Below are positions 31,281 to 40,152 of a stretch of DNA of 64,000 nt, in pieces (within the stretch, counting starts at the first letter, position 1; every line of letters starts with the position of its first letter). Origin of the DNA: Chromatiales bacterium (GTDB lineage: Bacteria > Pseudomonadota > Gammaproteobacteria > Steroidobacterales > GCA-2729495); NCBI GenBank assembly GCA_016789845.1, contig JAEUQA010000055.1, positions 30,824 through 94,823 of the forward strand, in the 5' to 3' direction. The notes under the pieces were generated by a model. The model ran no database searches, had not been told where the DNA came from, and saw nothing but the letters and a program-made list of their open reading frames with translations. Made by a program: the position numbers and the translations under genes.

Positions 31281-31864
31281 ACCGGGCCCTGTCAATCGAG
31301 TCGCCGGAGCCCGTGAAGGAAGACCTGCTGGTGCTGGTCGACGAGGCGGACCGGGAGATCGGCACGCTGCCCAAGACGGCCGGCCACCTGGGCGCGGGCA
31401 CGCTGCACCGGGCCTTCTCCGTGTTCCTCTTCGACGAGCAGGGCCGGGTGCTGATCCAGCAGCGGGCTGCGGGCAAGATGCTGTGGCCGGGCTACTGGTC
31501 CAACAGCTGCTGCAGCCACCCGCGCCCGGGAGAATCGGTGGAAGATGCGGGGCGTCGCCGGGTTCGCGAGGAGCTCCGCGTGGACTGCCGCCTCCACTTC
31601 CTCTACAAGTTCCGCTACCAGGCGCGGTTCGGGGACGTGGGCTCCGAGCACGAGCTCTGCTACGTCTACGCGGGCTATCCGCGGGGCACACTGGTCGTCG
31701 ACCCCGCCGAGATCGCCGATCACCGCTGGGTCAGCCCCGAGGAGCTGACCGGGGAGATTGCCGCCCGGCCCGACCGCTTCAGCCCCTGGATGAAGCTGGA
31801 GTGGCAGCGAATCACCACGGACTTCCTCGACCAGATCCGGCAGGACTGCGGGCGCCCGGCATGA
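31277..31864 (+). CDS. idi: Isopentenyl-diphosphate delta-isomerase, type 1
   Basis: 195 residues from a GTG at 31277 whose bases overlap the upstream TGA (GTGA). An earlier start at 31190 would lie inside the kinase domain and gives an unrelated leader. It is a Nudix fold with the type 1 signature: SVFLFDEQGRVLIQQRA, WSNSCCSHP (catalytic Cys78/79) and EHELCYVYAG (catalytic Glu). It interconverts IPP and DMAPP, which is essential when IPP comes only from mevalonate. Coupling to the HMGR-mevalonate kinase fusion supports a working mevalonate route. The next gene overlaps by four bases (ATGA). Confidence 0.95.
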   Translation: MNRALSIESPEPVKEDLLVLVDEADREIGTLPKTAGHLGAGTLHRAFSVFLFDEQGRVLIQQRAAGKMLWPGYWSNSCCSHPRPGESVEDAGRRRVREELRVDCRLHFLYKFRYQARFGDVGSEHELCYVYAGYPRGTLVVDPAEIADHRWVSPEELTGEIAARPDRFSPWMKLEWQRITTDFLDQIRQDCGRPA

Positions 31865-32670
31865 GCAACGTCGTCATCACCGGCAGCACCCGCGGCATCG
31901 GCCGGGGCCTGGCCGTGGAGTTCCTGAAGCGGGGGCACAACGTGGTGGTCTCCAGCCGCAGGCAGGCGGACGTGGACAAGGCGGTGGCCGAGCTGTCGGC
32001 GACCGGCACGGCGAAGGTGGTCGGCAGGACCTGCGACGTGACGAAGAAGGCCGACGTGCAGGCCCTCTGGGACTTCGCCGTCGCCACCTTCGGCCACGTG
32101 GATTTCTGGATCAACAACGCGGGCCGGGCCACGTCCCGCTTCGCCGTGCACGAACTCCCCGAGGACCTCGTGCACACGCTCGTGGACGGGAACCTCAAGG
32201 GCAGCGTCTTCGGCTCCCAGGTGGCGATCACGGGCTTCCGCAAGCAGGGCTTCGGCGCGCTCTACAACATGCTCGGCGGCAGCTACGACGGCAAGCGGCT
32301 GACGCCGAACATGGGCGTCTACAGTTCGACCAAGGCCGGCGACTGGCTGCTGACCAAGTACCTGGTGGCCGAGAACCAGAACCCGCAGATCGTCATCGGC
32401 GCCATAAGTCCCGGCATGCTGATCACGGAGAACTGGTTCGACGAGCAGAAGGAGATGAGCCCGGAGGACTGGCAGAAGATCCGCCCCGTGCTCAACATCC
32501 TCTGCGACTACGTCGAGACCTCGACTCCCTGGCTGGTGGACCAGATGCTCGCCAATCGCGAGAGCGGCAAGCGCATTGCCTGGATGACCACCGGCAAGCT
32601 CCTCGGCCGCTTCGTCGGCGCGAAACTCCTCGGGCAGAAGCGCGACCTGTTCACCCGCTTTGGCCTCTGA
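31861..32670 (+). CDS. SDR-family oxidoreductase
   Basis: 269 residues from the ATG at 31861 that overlaps the idi stop by four bases. Cofactor motif TGSTRGIGRG at 7-16, NNAG near 86, active site YSSTK. Members reduce carbonyls or oxidise alcohols with NAD(P). The substrate is unknown; its place between IPP isomerase and an ABC exporter suggests work on an isoprenoid or carotenoid product, which is inference. The C-terminal third (LLGRFVGAKLLGQKRDLF) is basic and helical. Confidence 0.85.
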   Translation: MSNVVITGSTRGIGRGLAVEFLKRGHNVVVSSRRQADVDKAVAELSATGTAKVVGRTCDVTKKADVQALWDFAVATFGHVDFWINNAGRATSRFAVHELPEDLVHTLVDGNLKGSVFGSQVAITGFRKQGFGALYNMLGGSYDGKRLTPNMGVYSSTKAGDWLLTKYLVAENQNPQIVIGAISPGMLITENWFDEQKEMSPEDWQKIRPVLNILCDYVETSTPWLVDQMLANRESGKRIAWMTTGKLLGRFVGAKLLGQKRDLFTRFGL

Positions 32671-33598
32671 ACCCCTACTGGTCGTCCGGGGCGCCCTGCG
32701 CCGATTCGGTGATCGCACGGCACTGGCCGGGGCGGACCTCACGGCCCGCAAGGGCGAGGTCCTGGTGCTGCTCGGGCCGAACGGCGCCGGCAAGACCACG
32801 CTCCTGCGCGCACTCGCCGGCCGCGTGCACCTCGATGAGGGGCAGATCCGCATCGGCGGTGGCGCGCCCGACGACCCGGGAGTGCGGCGCCGGGTCGGCT
32901 TCGTGCCCCAGTCCATCGCGCTCTGGGGCCGGCTACCCGTCCGCACCAACCTGGAGATCCTCGGCAGGCTCGCCGGCCTCGCGCGTCACGACGTGGCGGC
33001 GGCCGTTGCCGACGCGCTGGCATGGTCCGGGCTCGCCGACCGCGCCGGGGAACCGGTCGAGACCCTGTCCGGCGGCATGCAGCGGCGGATCAACATCGCC
33101 GCCGGCACGCTGCACCGGCCGGACCTGCTCCTGCTGGACGAGCCCACCGTGGGCCTCGACCCCGTCGCCCGCCAGTCCGTCCACCGGGTGCTGGAGGGCC
33201 TGCGCGACCGGGGCATGGGCCTGATCCTCACCACCCACGACCTGGTGGAGGCCGAGGCGCTGGCGGACCGGGTGGCCGTGCTTGCCGGCGGCGTCGTGCG
33301 GGCTGCCGATACGATCCCGATTCTCGTGGGCCGGCTCTTCGGCTCGGACCAGGAAGTGCTGCTGATGCTGGCGTCCGAGCCGGCGCCGGACCTGCGGGAC
33401 TTCCTGCGCACCACGCTGTTCTCCCCGACCAACGAGCCGCGCCTGTGGGTGGGCCGGCTGCGGGGCGGGCTTGAGCAACTGCCCGGCCTCCGCGGCCAGC
33501 TGATCGACGCAGGCGCCGACATCGACGAGCTGCGCGTCCGTCAGCCCGGGCTGCACGGCGTGTTCGTGGAACTCACCGGCACGGTGCCGAACGCATGA
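32660..33598 (+). CDS. ABC transporter ATP-binding protein
   Basis: 312 residues from a TTG at 32660 that overlaps the SDR stop by 11 bases; no ATG gives a complete domain. Walker A GPNGAGKTT (39-47), signature LSGGMQRRINIA, Walker B LLLLDEPTVGLDP and the switch His (LTTHDL) are all present. The C-terminal 80 or so residues resemble those of drug or polysaccharide exporters of the ABC-2 class. The permease starts 10 bases downstream. Confidence 0.92.
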   Translation: MASEPLLVVRGALRRFGDRTALAGADLTARKGEVLVLLGPNGAGKTTLLRALAGRVHLDEGQIRIGGGAPDDPGVRRRVGFVPQSIALWGRLPVRTNLEILGRLAGLARHDVAAAVADALAWSGLADRAGEPVETLSGGMQRRINIAAGTLHRPDLLLLDEPTVGLDPVARQSVHRVLEGLRDRGMGLILTTHDLVEAEALADRVAVLAGGVVRAADTIPILVGRLFGSDQEVLLMLASEPAPDLRDFLRTTLFSPTNEPRLWVGRLRGGLEQLPGLRGQLIDAGADIDELRVRQPGLHGVFVELTGTVPNA

Positions 33599-33608
33599 GT
33601 ACGGCGGC

Positions 33609-34847
33609 ATGAGCCTGGCAATCCTCCGCGCCGCCTTCCTCCTGCTGCTCCGCGATCGCGGTGCGCTGTTCATGGCGCTGGTGGTGCCGGTGGTGTTCTT
33701 CCTGATCTTCGCGGAGATCTTCGCCACGGCCGCGGGTGACCAGCTGCAGCTGCGCATCGCCATCGTCGACGAGGTGCAGAGCGAGGATTCGAGCCGGCTC
33801 CTCAAGGCCCTGACTGACGTGCCCGCGGTCAGGCCCGTGCCCGGCACGCTCACCCGCGAATCGGCACGGGACATGGTCCGCCGGGGCACGGCCGATGTCG
33901 GGCTCGTCATCCGCGCCGACGGCGAGGAGCTGGCCACGGCCAGCGGCCTGGCGGCGCCGCCGCTGCTGCTCCTGGTGGATCCCTCCCGCAGCGTGACGGC
34001 CACCGTGCTCGCGGGCCAGCTGCAGCGGGCCTACTTCGCCGCCCTCCCCGACCTGGCCGTGGGCCGCGTGGCCGAACTTATAGGCACCGAGTTCACCGAG
34101 TTCACGCCGGCCCAGCAGGCCGAGATCGACGCGGGCCTCGCGAGCCTCAGGGAATCCGCCGGCGCGGCCGACGGCAGCCGCCCTGCCGGCTGGACCTTCG
34201 ATGACCTGCTCGAGCGGGATAACGTGGCAGGCCAGAACGCAGCCCTGAACAACGTGGCCTACTACGCCGGCGCAGTCGCCTTCATGTTCCTGCTCTTTGC
34301 CGCCGCCCAGGGCGCGCTCGGCATCCTGGACGACCAGGAGGCCGGCATCCTCGACCGGATCGCGGCGGGACCTGGCGGCATCGACGTGGTCATCAACGGC
34401 CGGTTCCTGTTCCTCGTGTCGCAGGGCCTGGTGCAGACCTGCCTCATCTTCAGCTGCGCCTGGCTTGCCTATGGCGTCGACGTGCCCGGCAACTTCGGCC
34501 CCTGGCTGATGATCTCCGTGAGCTCGGCCGTGCTCGCGGCTGGCCTCGGCCTGCTGCTGGTCACCGGCTGCCGGACCCGGGCCCAGGCCCAGGTGCTGCC
34601 CACCGTCGTCATCCTGATCATGTCTGCGGTCGGCGGCAGCATGGTGCCGCGGTTCTTCATGCCCCACTGGCTCCAGCAGATCGGCTGGGCCACGCCCAAC
34701 ACCTGGGCACTCGAGGCCTACAGCGGCGTGTTCTGGCGCAGCGAACCGGCCCTGCAGCTGGTGCCCATCTGCTTCAGCCTTTTCGGGATCGGGATCGCCG
34801 CCCTGGGCCTGAGCCACTGGTTCGGGCGCAGGCTCGTGCGCGACTGA
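33609..34847 (+). CDS. ABC-2 type transporter permease
   Basis: 412 residues. The N-terminal membrane helix (ALFMALVVPVVFFLIFAEIF) is followed by a large extracytoplasmic domain (about 40-215) and five or so C-terminal helices (VAFMFLLFAAAQGAL onwards, ending near LFGIGIAALGLSHW). This is the layout of ABC-2 exporters such as YhhJ/YbhR. It pairs with the ATPase just upstream. The substrate is unknown; the operon suggests an isoprenoid or lipid product. Confidence 0.9.
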   Translation: MSLAILRAAFLLLLRDRGALFMALVVPVVFFLIFAEIFATAAGDQLQLRIAIVDEVQSEDSSRLLKALTDVPAVRPVPGTLTRESARDMVRRGTADVGLVIRADGEELATASGLAAPPLLLLVDPSRSVTATVLAGQLQRAYFAALPDLAVGRVAELIGTEFTEFTPAQQAEIDAGLASLRESAGAADGSRPAGWTFDDLLERDNVAGQNAALNNVAYYAGAVAFMFLLFAAAQGALGILDDQEAGILDRIAAGPGGIDVVINGRFLFLVSQGLVQTCLIFSCAWLAYGVDVPGNFGPWLMISVSSAVLAAGLGLLLVTGCRTRAQAQVLPTVVILIMSAVGGSMVPRFFMPHWLQQIGWATPNTWALEAYSGVFWRSEPALQLVPICFSLFGIGIAALGLSHWFGRRLVRD

Positions 34848-34858
34848 CGATACGTCCC

Positions 34859-34864
34859 TACAAT
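34859..34864 (+). promoter_or_regulatory. Possible -10 element TACAAT immediately before ppk2
   Basis: TACAAT ends eight bases before the ppk2 ATG at 34872. If used, transcription would start at or next to the A of the ATG and give a leaderless mRNA. No strong -35 box is visible, and the gene also lies 24 bases after the permease stop, so readthrough is an alternative. Confidence 0.3.
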
Positions 34865-34871
34865 CGGCCGC

Positions 34872-35654
34872 ATGAACGACAAGCTCAAGAGCAAGGACTA
34901 CGCCGAACTGCTCGAGCCCCTCCAGCTCGAGCTCAACAACCTCATGCACTGGCTCCGGCACACCGGCAAGCGCATGGTGGTGCTGTTCGAGGGCCGGGAC
35001 ACGGCCGGCAAGGGCGGCGTCATCAACGCGATCGCCGAGACGCTCAATCCCCGCCAGGTGCGCATTGTCGCGCTGGCCAAGCCCACCGAGCGCGAGCGCA
35101 CCCAGTGGTACTTCCAGCGCTACGTCAGGCACCTGCCGTCGGCCGGCGAGCTCGTGCTGTTCGACCGCAGCTGGTACAACCGGGCGGGCGTCGAGAGAGT
35201 CATGGGCTTCTGCACCGACGCCGAGTACCGCAAGTTCCTGAAGGAAGTGCCGCGGTTCGAGCAGCAGCTCATCGACGAGGGCATACTGCTGTACAAGTAC
35301 TGGCTCGCCGTGGACCAGAAGCAGCAGGAAAGGCGCTTCGCCGAGCGCGCGGCCGATCCCCTGAAAGCCTGGAAGCTCTCGCCGATCGACCTCGAGGCGC
35401 GGAAGAAGTACGTGGAGTACGGCAGGGCGCGGGACCGCATGCTCGCGGCGACCCATTCCCGCCACGCGCCCTGGACCATCGTCGAGTTCAATGACCAGAA
35501 GCGCGGGCGGCTGAACCTGATCCGCCACCTGCTGGACGAGGTACCGGACACCAAGGTGCCGGTGAATCGCGTCGTCTTGCCGCGCCTCAGGGGCAAGCCG
35601 GCGAAGGAGCGCTACTCCGGCCCGGTGCGGCCCATCAAGGGGACGTTCGGGTAG
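34872..35654 (+). CDS. ppk2: Polyphosphate kinase 2
   Basis: 260 residues, the length of single-domain PPK2 enzymes. Walker A GRDTAGKGG at 41-49, lid-region arginines (PTERERTQWYFQRY), Walker B FDRSWYNRAGVERVMGFC (Asp98). It transfers phosphate between polyphosphate and nucleoside diphosphates in the cytoplasm. The class I-like sequence (YFQRYVRHLP) suggests NDP phosphorylation. It follows the ABC permease by 24 bases. A link to isoprenoid synthesis through ATP supply for mevalonate kinases is conceivable but not shown. Confidence 0.93.
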   Translation: MNDKLKSKDYAELLEPLQLELNNLMHWLRHTGKRMVVLFEGRDTAGKGGVINAIAETLNPRQVRIVALAKPTERERTQWYFQRYVRHLPSAGELVLFDRSWYNRAGVERVMGFCTDAEYRKFLKEVPRFEQQLIDEGILLYKYWLAVDQKQQERRFAERAADPLKAWKLSPIDLEARKKYVEYGRARDRMLAATHSRHAPWTIVEFNDQKRGRLNLIRHLLDEVPDTKVPVNRVVLPRLRGKPAKERYSGPVRPIKGTFG

Positions 35655-35662
35655 CCGCCGCG

Positions 35663-36178
35663 GTGACTAGCCGCCGCCTGTTCTTCGCCTTCTGGCCAGA
35701 CCAGCGCCTGCGCGAGGCGCTCGACGCCGCCCGGAACCGGCTCTTCCCGCTCTCGGGCAGGCCGGTTGCGCTGGCCGGAGTGCACGTCACCGCCGCCTTC
35801 CTCGGCGCGGTGAGCGAGGCGCGGGTCGCCGCGCTGCTGGCCCTCGCCGGACCGGTACCGCCGCTGACGATCACCCTCGACCGGCTGGAGCACTGGCCAA
35901 GGCCGCGCGTGCTGGTCGCCGCCACGACGCACCTGCCGGACGACCTCCGGGACCTCGTGAACGGACTATGGCAGCGACTCGACCGGCTGGGCTTCGCCCG
36001 GGAGACCCGGCCCTACCGGCCCCACGTGACGCTGGCGCGGGACGTACGCTCGGTGCGCACCGGCCTCCCCTGGGCGCCCCTCGCCTGGCCGATCGACCGG
36101 CTGCAGCTCGTGGAATCCGTGTCGACACCGGACGGCGTCGCGTACCGGCCGGTCACGGCGGCGGGGATCGCAGGCTGA
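35663..36178 (+). CDS. thpR: RNA 2',3'-cyclic phosphodiesterase
   Basis: 171 residues from a GTG at 35663, eight bases after the ppk2 stop. It has both HxT motifs of the 2H phosphoesterase family: HVTAAFLG (41-48) and RPHVTLARD. The start MTSRRLFFAFWP matches ThpR/LigT proteins. It hydrolyses 2',3'-cyclic phosphate ends of RNA to 2'-phosphates. Its stop is directly adjacent to the stop of the convergent gene at 36179, leaving no room for a separate terminator. Confidence 0.88.
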   Translation: MTSRRLFFAFWPDQRLREALDAARNRLFPLSGRPVALAGVHVTAAFLGAVSEARVAALLALAGPVPPLTITLDRLEHWPRPRVLVAATTHLPDDLRDLVNGLWQRLDRLGFARETRPYRPHVTLARDVRSVRTGLPWAPLAWPIDRLQLVESVSTPDGVAYRPVTAAGIAG

Positions 36179-36412
36179 TCAGGGCGAGGGAGCCGACAGC
36201 AGCCGCATGACGGCCACGCCGCTATTGACGACCATCGCCGCCATCAGCACCGCGATGACAGGCAGCGCGACAAGGAAGAAGCGCTCGCGGCCGGCCGGCG
36301 AATGCCCGGCGACGGCGTGCTTGAGCCGCAGGCGCTGCCAGGCCATCACGCAATAGAGGCCAAGGCGGATGCCGAGGATTGCCAGCACGCTGTGGATGAT
36401 CAGGGGCGCCAC
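36179..36412 (-). CDS. Small two-helix membrane protein, unknown
   Basis: 77 residues with two membrane segments (LIIHSVLAILGIRLGLYCVM and FFLVALPVIAVLMAAMVV) joined by a basic cytoplasmic loop (RLRLKHAVAGHSPAGRER). No family recognised. It is the last gene of the carotenoid operon, starting 24 bases after the crtB stop. Confidence 0.55.
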   Translation of the reverse strand: MAPLIIHSVLAILGIRLGLYCVMAWQRLRLKHAVAGHSPAGRERFFLVALPVIAVLMAAMVVNSGVAVMRLLSAPSP

Positions 36413-36436
36413 CCGGATACCGTCCCGCCCGGCCGA

Positions 36437-37420
36437 TCAGGCCCGGTCACCAGCATCCAGGTCCGGTGCGGCCCACAGGTCCTGTTCCCGCGGGGCCGCC
36501 CGGCGCCACCGGTCCCAGGTGACCGCCCGCAGGGCCCGCAGGCCGCCGCCACAGAGGTAGAGCGCCTTCCGCGGGGTGCTGACGAAGGCACGGGTGTCCC
36601 AGGCCCGGACTCCCCGCTCGCGGACGACCCGACCGATGTCACGGTAGACGCCGAGCGCCGTGGCCACCGCCCACGCGGAACGAAAGCTGAGTGACTGCAG
36701 GCCGATCGCCGCCGACTGGTAGTAGCGGTCGGCCTCCTGCAGCAGGCGCTCCACCACGCCAAAGAGCGCCTGCCGATTGGCCGGGTCCGCGATGCCGCCC
36801 AGGGGGATGCCCGCCTCCACGAGCCATTCGGCCGGCAGGTAACAGCGCCCGTTCCGCGCGTCATCCAGCACGTCCCGGGAGATGTTGGTCAGCTGGAAGC
36901 CGATGCCGAGATCGGCCGCGCGCTGGAGCACGCGCGGGTCACGCACGCCCATCACCCGGGCCATCATGACGCCCACGACACCGGCAACGCGATAGCAGTA
37001 GAGGAGCGTCTCGTCGAACGTGCGGTAGCGGTAGTCCGTCACGTCCATCTCGAAGCCCGCGAGCAGCTCCAGTGCGTGCTGCGCCGGAATGGCGTGCGCG
37101 CGGGCGACGCGCTGAAAGGCCTGGAAGGCCGGCTCGGTCACGGGCTCGCCCGCCAGCGCGCGCAGGGTCTCGGTCCGCAGGTGGGCGAGCCTGGCCACCT
37201 TGTCGCTGGTCATCCCGCTGGTCATCCCGCTGGTGATCGTCCCGGTCGCCGGCGTCATGCCGAGCTCCTGCCCGTCGATCTCGTCGTCGCAGTGGCGGCA
37301 CCAGGCGTAGAGCATCCAGGCATGGTCGCGGGTGGCGGTGTCGAACAGGCGGGATGCCAGCGCGAAGCTGCGCGACCCCTTGCGGATCATCTCCCGACTG
37401 TTGCTGACGACCGCGTCCAT
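36437..37420 (-). CDS. crtB: Phytoene synthase
   Basis: 327 residues. Trans-isoprenyl synthase motifs: YAWCRHCDDEID (Asp45, 46, 49) and DVLDDARNGRCYLP, which bind magnesium-diphosphate. It condenses two GGPP molecules to phytoene. Squalene synthase is the alternative, but one base separates it from crtI and crtY follows in the same operon, which settles the call. A direct repeat near 37200-37235 (SGMTSGMTSDK) is a small in-frame duplication. Confidence 0.93.
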   Translation of the reverse strand: MDAVVSNSREMIRKGSRSFALASRLFDTATRDHAWMLYAWCRHCDDEIDGQELGMTPATGTITSGMTSGMTSDKVARLAHLRTETLRALAGEPVTEPAFQAFQRVARAHAIPAQHALELLAGFEMDVTDYRYRTFDETLLYCYRVAGVVGVMMARVMGVRDPRVLQRAADLGIGFQLTNISRDVLDDARNGRCYLPAEWLVEAGIPLGGIADPANRQALFGVVERLLQEADRYYQSAAIGLQSLSFRSAWAVATALGVYRDIGRVVRERGVRAWDTRAFVSTPRKALYLCGGGLRALRAVTWDRWRRAAPREQDLWAAPDLDAGDRA

Positions 37421-37421
37421 C

Positions 37422-38921
37422 TCAGCCTGCTCCCGGGCCCCGGAGGAGATCGGCGAGCATCAGCCCCGCGGTGGCCTTGGCGGAACCGATGACGCCGGGA
37501 ATTCCCGCGCCCGGGTGTGTGCCTGCCCCCACGAAGTACAGATTGTGTATCCGATCGTCCCGGTTGTGAACCCTGAAGAACGCGCTCTGGGTCAGCAGGG
37601 GCTCCAGGGAGAACGCGGAGCCCAGGTGGGCGTTCAGCTCGGTGGCGAAATCCGCCGGGGTGAAGATGCGCGAGGTGACGAGGTTCGCCCGCAGTCCCGG
37701 CAGCGTGTGCTTCTCCAGGGCATCCAGGATCCGGTCCCGGTACTTCGGCCCCGTCACGCCCCAGTCGATGGGCGCCTTGCCCAGGTTCGGCACCGGGGCC
37801 AGCGCGTAGAACCCGGCCTGGCCCGGCGGGGCCAGCGAGGGATCCGTGCGGGACGGGTTGTGCAGGTAGAGCGAGAAATCGTCGGGCAGGACGCCACGGT
37901 CGAAGATGTCGTCCAGCAGCTCCCGGTAGCGGGGGCCGAACAGCACGGTGTGGTGGGCAATCTCCGGGTACTGGCGCCGGAGGCCGAAGTAGACGACGAA
38001 GAGCGAGTTGCTGAAGCGCTTCCGCGTGAGGCTCTTCGCCACGGCCTTGCCCCGGTCGGTCGCGGCGAGCAGGCTGGCGTAGGTGTGCACCACGTCGGCG
38101 TTGCTCGCCACGGCGTCCACCACCACGCTGCGGCCGTCCGCCGTAGCCACCTCCGAGGCCCGCCCGTTGCGCAGGCGGATCTCCTGCACCGGCGTGTTCA
38201 GCCGCACCTCGCCACCCAGGTCCTGGAACAGGCGGACCATGGCCCGCACGAGCGCGCCGGTGCCACCGCGGGGGAAGCGCACACCCCACTGGCGCTCCAG
38301 CGCATGGATGAGCGCGTAGATCGACGAGACGTGGAAGGGATTGCCGCCGATGAGCAGCGACTGGAAGCTGAAGGCCTGCCGCAGGTGGGGATCCTGCATG
38401 TAGTCCGAAACCACGCTGTAGACCGAGCGGTCGCTGCGCAGCCGGATCAGCTGGGGCGCGACGCGCATCATGCTCCAGAAGCTCTGGAACGGCACCGTGC
38501 CCAGCTCCAGGTAACCCGCGCGGAACACGGCCTCGGAGAACTTCAGGAACCTCCGGTAGCCGTCCACGTCCCGGGGGCTGATGCGGGCGATGGCGCTGCT
38601 GACGGCATCGGCGTCGGCGTTGTACTCGAGCGTCACGCCGTCCGGCCAGACGAGCCGGTAGAACGGGTCCACGGGCAGCAGGTCCACGTAATCGCCAGTC
38701 GCCCGGCCACTCAGGGCAAACAGCTCGTCGATCGCGTTCGGGGCGGTCACGACCGTGGGACCGGCGTCGAAGGTAAAGCCATCCTGCTCGTAGACATAGG
38801 CCCGGCCGCCGGGCCGCTCGCGCTTCTCGAGCAACACGGTCCGGACACCGGCGGACTGCAGCCGGATGGCCAGCGCCAGGCCGCCGAAGCCCGCGCCAAT
38901 CACTGCGGCGGACCTGCTCAT
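37422..38921 (-). CDS. crtI: Phytoene desaturase
   Basis: 499 residues, typical for CrtI. Residues 6-35 form the FAD-binding Rossmann start (AAVIGAGFGGLALAIRL, then LLEKRERPGGRAYV). The C-terminal signature GAGTHPGAGIPGVIGSAKAT is the CrtI-type motif. It desaturates phytoene, usually to lycopene, at the membrane. Its start is 22 bases after the crtY stop and its stop one base before crtB. Confidence 0.95.
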   Translation of the reverse strand: MSRSAAVIGAGFGGLALAIRLQSAGVRTVLLEKRERPGGRAYVYEQDGFTFDAGPTVVTAPNAIDELFALSGRATGDYVDLLPVDPFYRLVWPDGVTLEYNADADAVSSAIARISPRDVDGYRRFLKFSEAVFRAGYLELGTVPFQSFWSMMRVAPQLIRLRSDRSVYSVVSDYMQDPHLRQAFSFQSLLIGGNPFHVSSIYALIHALERQWGVRFPRGGTGALVRAMVRLFQDLGGEVRLNTPVQEIRLRNGRASEVATADGRSVVVDAVASNADVVHTYASLLAATDRGKAVAKSLTRKRFSNSLFVVYFGLRRQYPEIAHHTVLFGPRYRELLDDIFDRGVLPDDFSLYLHNPSRTDPSLAPPGQAGFYALAPVPNLGKAPIDWGVTGPKYRDRILDALEKHTLPGLRANLVTSRIFTPADFATELNAHLGSAFSLEPLLTQSAFFRVHNRDDRIHNLYFVGAGTHPGAGIPGVIGSAKATAGLMLADLLRGPGAG

Positions 38922-38943
38922 GTTCTGCTCATCACTGTGTTCA

Positions 38944-40152
38944 TCAACGACCGGGGGCTTTCAGGTTGGCGGTGATGCCCGGCGAACGGCTGCTCGACGG
39001 CAGGACGTAACGCAGGGCGTGGTGGATGGGAATCGGCGGCGTGCCCGTCAGCACGCGGCTCGTGTCGCGAAGGGTGAGGCGCCCGGCGTAGAAGTGATCG
39101 ATCACGGACCCGGGCAGCCGGTAGAAGTGCTGCAGGATCCGGTAGCGGTCCGCCGGCGGCGCCGCCAGGAAGAGCATGCGGTTCAGCAGGCGGAAGACCC
39201 GCTGCTCCCGCCAGCGCCGCCGGACCCGGTCCCGGATCCACGGTGCCACCACCGTGCTGCGCAGGTCAGGCAGGCCCGGCAGCGCGTCCGCCAGCGCCGC
39301 CGCCTCGGGCACCGAGTAGCCTGTGGTGTGGTGAAACAGGCCGGCCCGCAGGCCGGCGCGCGGCACGCTGTCCGCCACGGGCCAGAATGCGGCCAGGTCG
39401 CAGTCGAGCACGATGGGGAGCACGCCGTTCTCCTCCCGCAGCAGCTCCCGAACTTGCCAGCCGCGGTCAGCGGCATAGGCCGCGATCTGCTGCCGGAGCA
39501 CGCCGGGATCGAGGGTGCCCGTGTCGCTGTAGTAGGTGTCCTCGATCAGCACGTCGGTGGCCGTGAACGGCAGCAGGTAGACGAAGCGGTAGCCCTGCTC
39601 CTGGGACACCGTGGCGTCCATGAGGAGTGGTCCGGTCAGCCCGTGGGGCTGCGCCAGGCGCACGAGCTGGCCCAGGAACTTCTGGAAGCGCAGCGTGACG
39701 CCGGCGCCGGTCGACGTGCGGAGGCCGCGGCCGTCTACCACCAGGTCCGCCGCCAGCTGGCCGCCGCCGGCCAGGGTCACGCGATCGGGCGCGATGCCCG
39801 CAACGGAGGCGTTGAGCCGGACACAGTCGCCGAGTTCCGCCATCACCACGTCGTGCAGGTGCTCGGAGGTCAGCGAGTGGTAACTGCCCGTCAGGCGCCG
39901 ATCCCGGCCGGGAAACCTGACGTCGTAATGGGGCCAGGAGTAGCTGGCCAGCGGCCGGAGCCAGGCAAGGGTCCCCGGCGGCACGTCGGTGCCGTGGAAG
40001 GACCAGGTGTGATTCCCGCCCAGGCGGTCCGCGCCCTCGATGAGCGTGAGCGACACCTCGGGGCGGAGCGCCCGCAGCCGGAGGGCCAGCAGGCAGTTGG
40101 CGAGGCCGCCACCGACCAGGATCACGGAAGTAGTGCCGGATCCGGCGGTCAC
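38944..40152 (-). CDS. crtY: Lycopene beta-cyclase
   Basis: 402 residues, the length of CrtY. FAD-binding start SVILVGGGLANCLLALRLR and the CrtY motif GNHTWSFHGTDV are visible, followed by a conserved Tyr/His segment (SYSWPHYDVRFPG). It cyclises lycopene to beta-carotene without net redox change. The ATG overlaps the stop of the upstream thioredoxin-fold gene by four bases. Confidence 0.93.
   Translation of the reverse strand: MTAGSGTTSVILVGGGLANCLLALRLRALRPEVSLTLIEGADRLGGNHTWSFHGTDVPPGTLAWLRPLASYSWPHYDVRFPGRDRRLTGSYHSLTSEHLHDVVMAELGDCVRLNASVAGIAPDRVTLAGGGQLAADLVVDGRGLRTSTGAGVTLRFQKFLGQLVRLAQPHGLTGPLLMDATVSQEQGYRFVYLLPFTATDVLIEDTYYSDTGTLDPGVLRQQIAAYAADRGWQVRELLREENGVLPIVLDCDLAAFWPVADSVPRAGLRAGLFHHTTGYSVPEAAALADALPGLPDLRSTVVAPWIRDRVRRRWREQRVFRLLNRMLFLAAPPADRYRILQHFYRLPGSVIDHFYAGRLTLRDTSRVLTGTPPIPIHHALRYVLPSSSRSPGITANLKAPGR

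Noticed and set aside
28998..31691. Long minus-strand open frame opposite the HMG-CoA reductase/mevalonate kinase gene
   Set aside because: Composition is typical of an antisense shadow and no motif is seen, while the plus strand has all catalytic residues of two enzymes.
33573..35528. 651-codon minus-strand frame opposite the ABC permease and ppk2
   Set aside because: His/Gln/Glu-rich shadow without family features. Both plus-strand genes are well supported.
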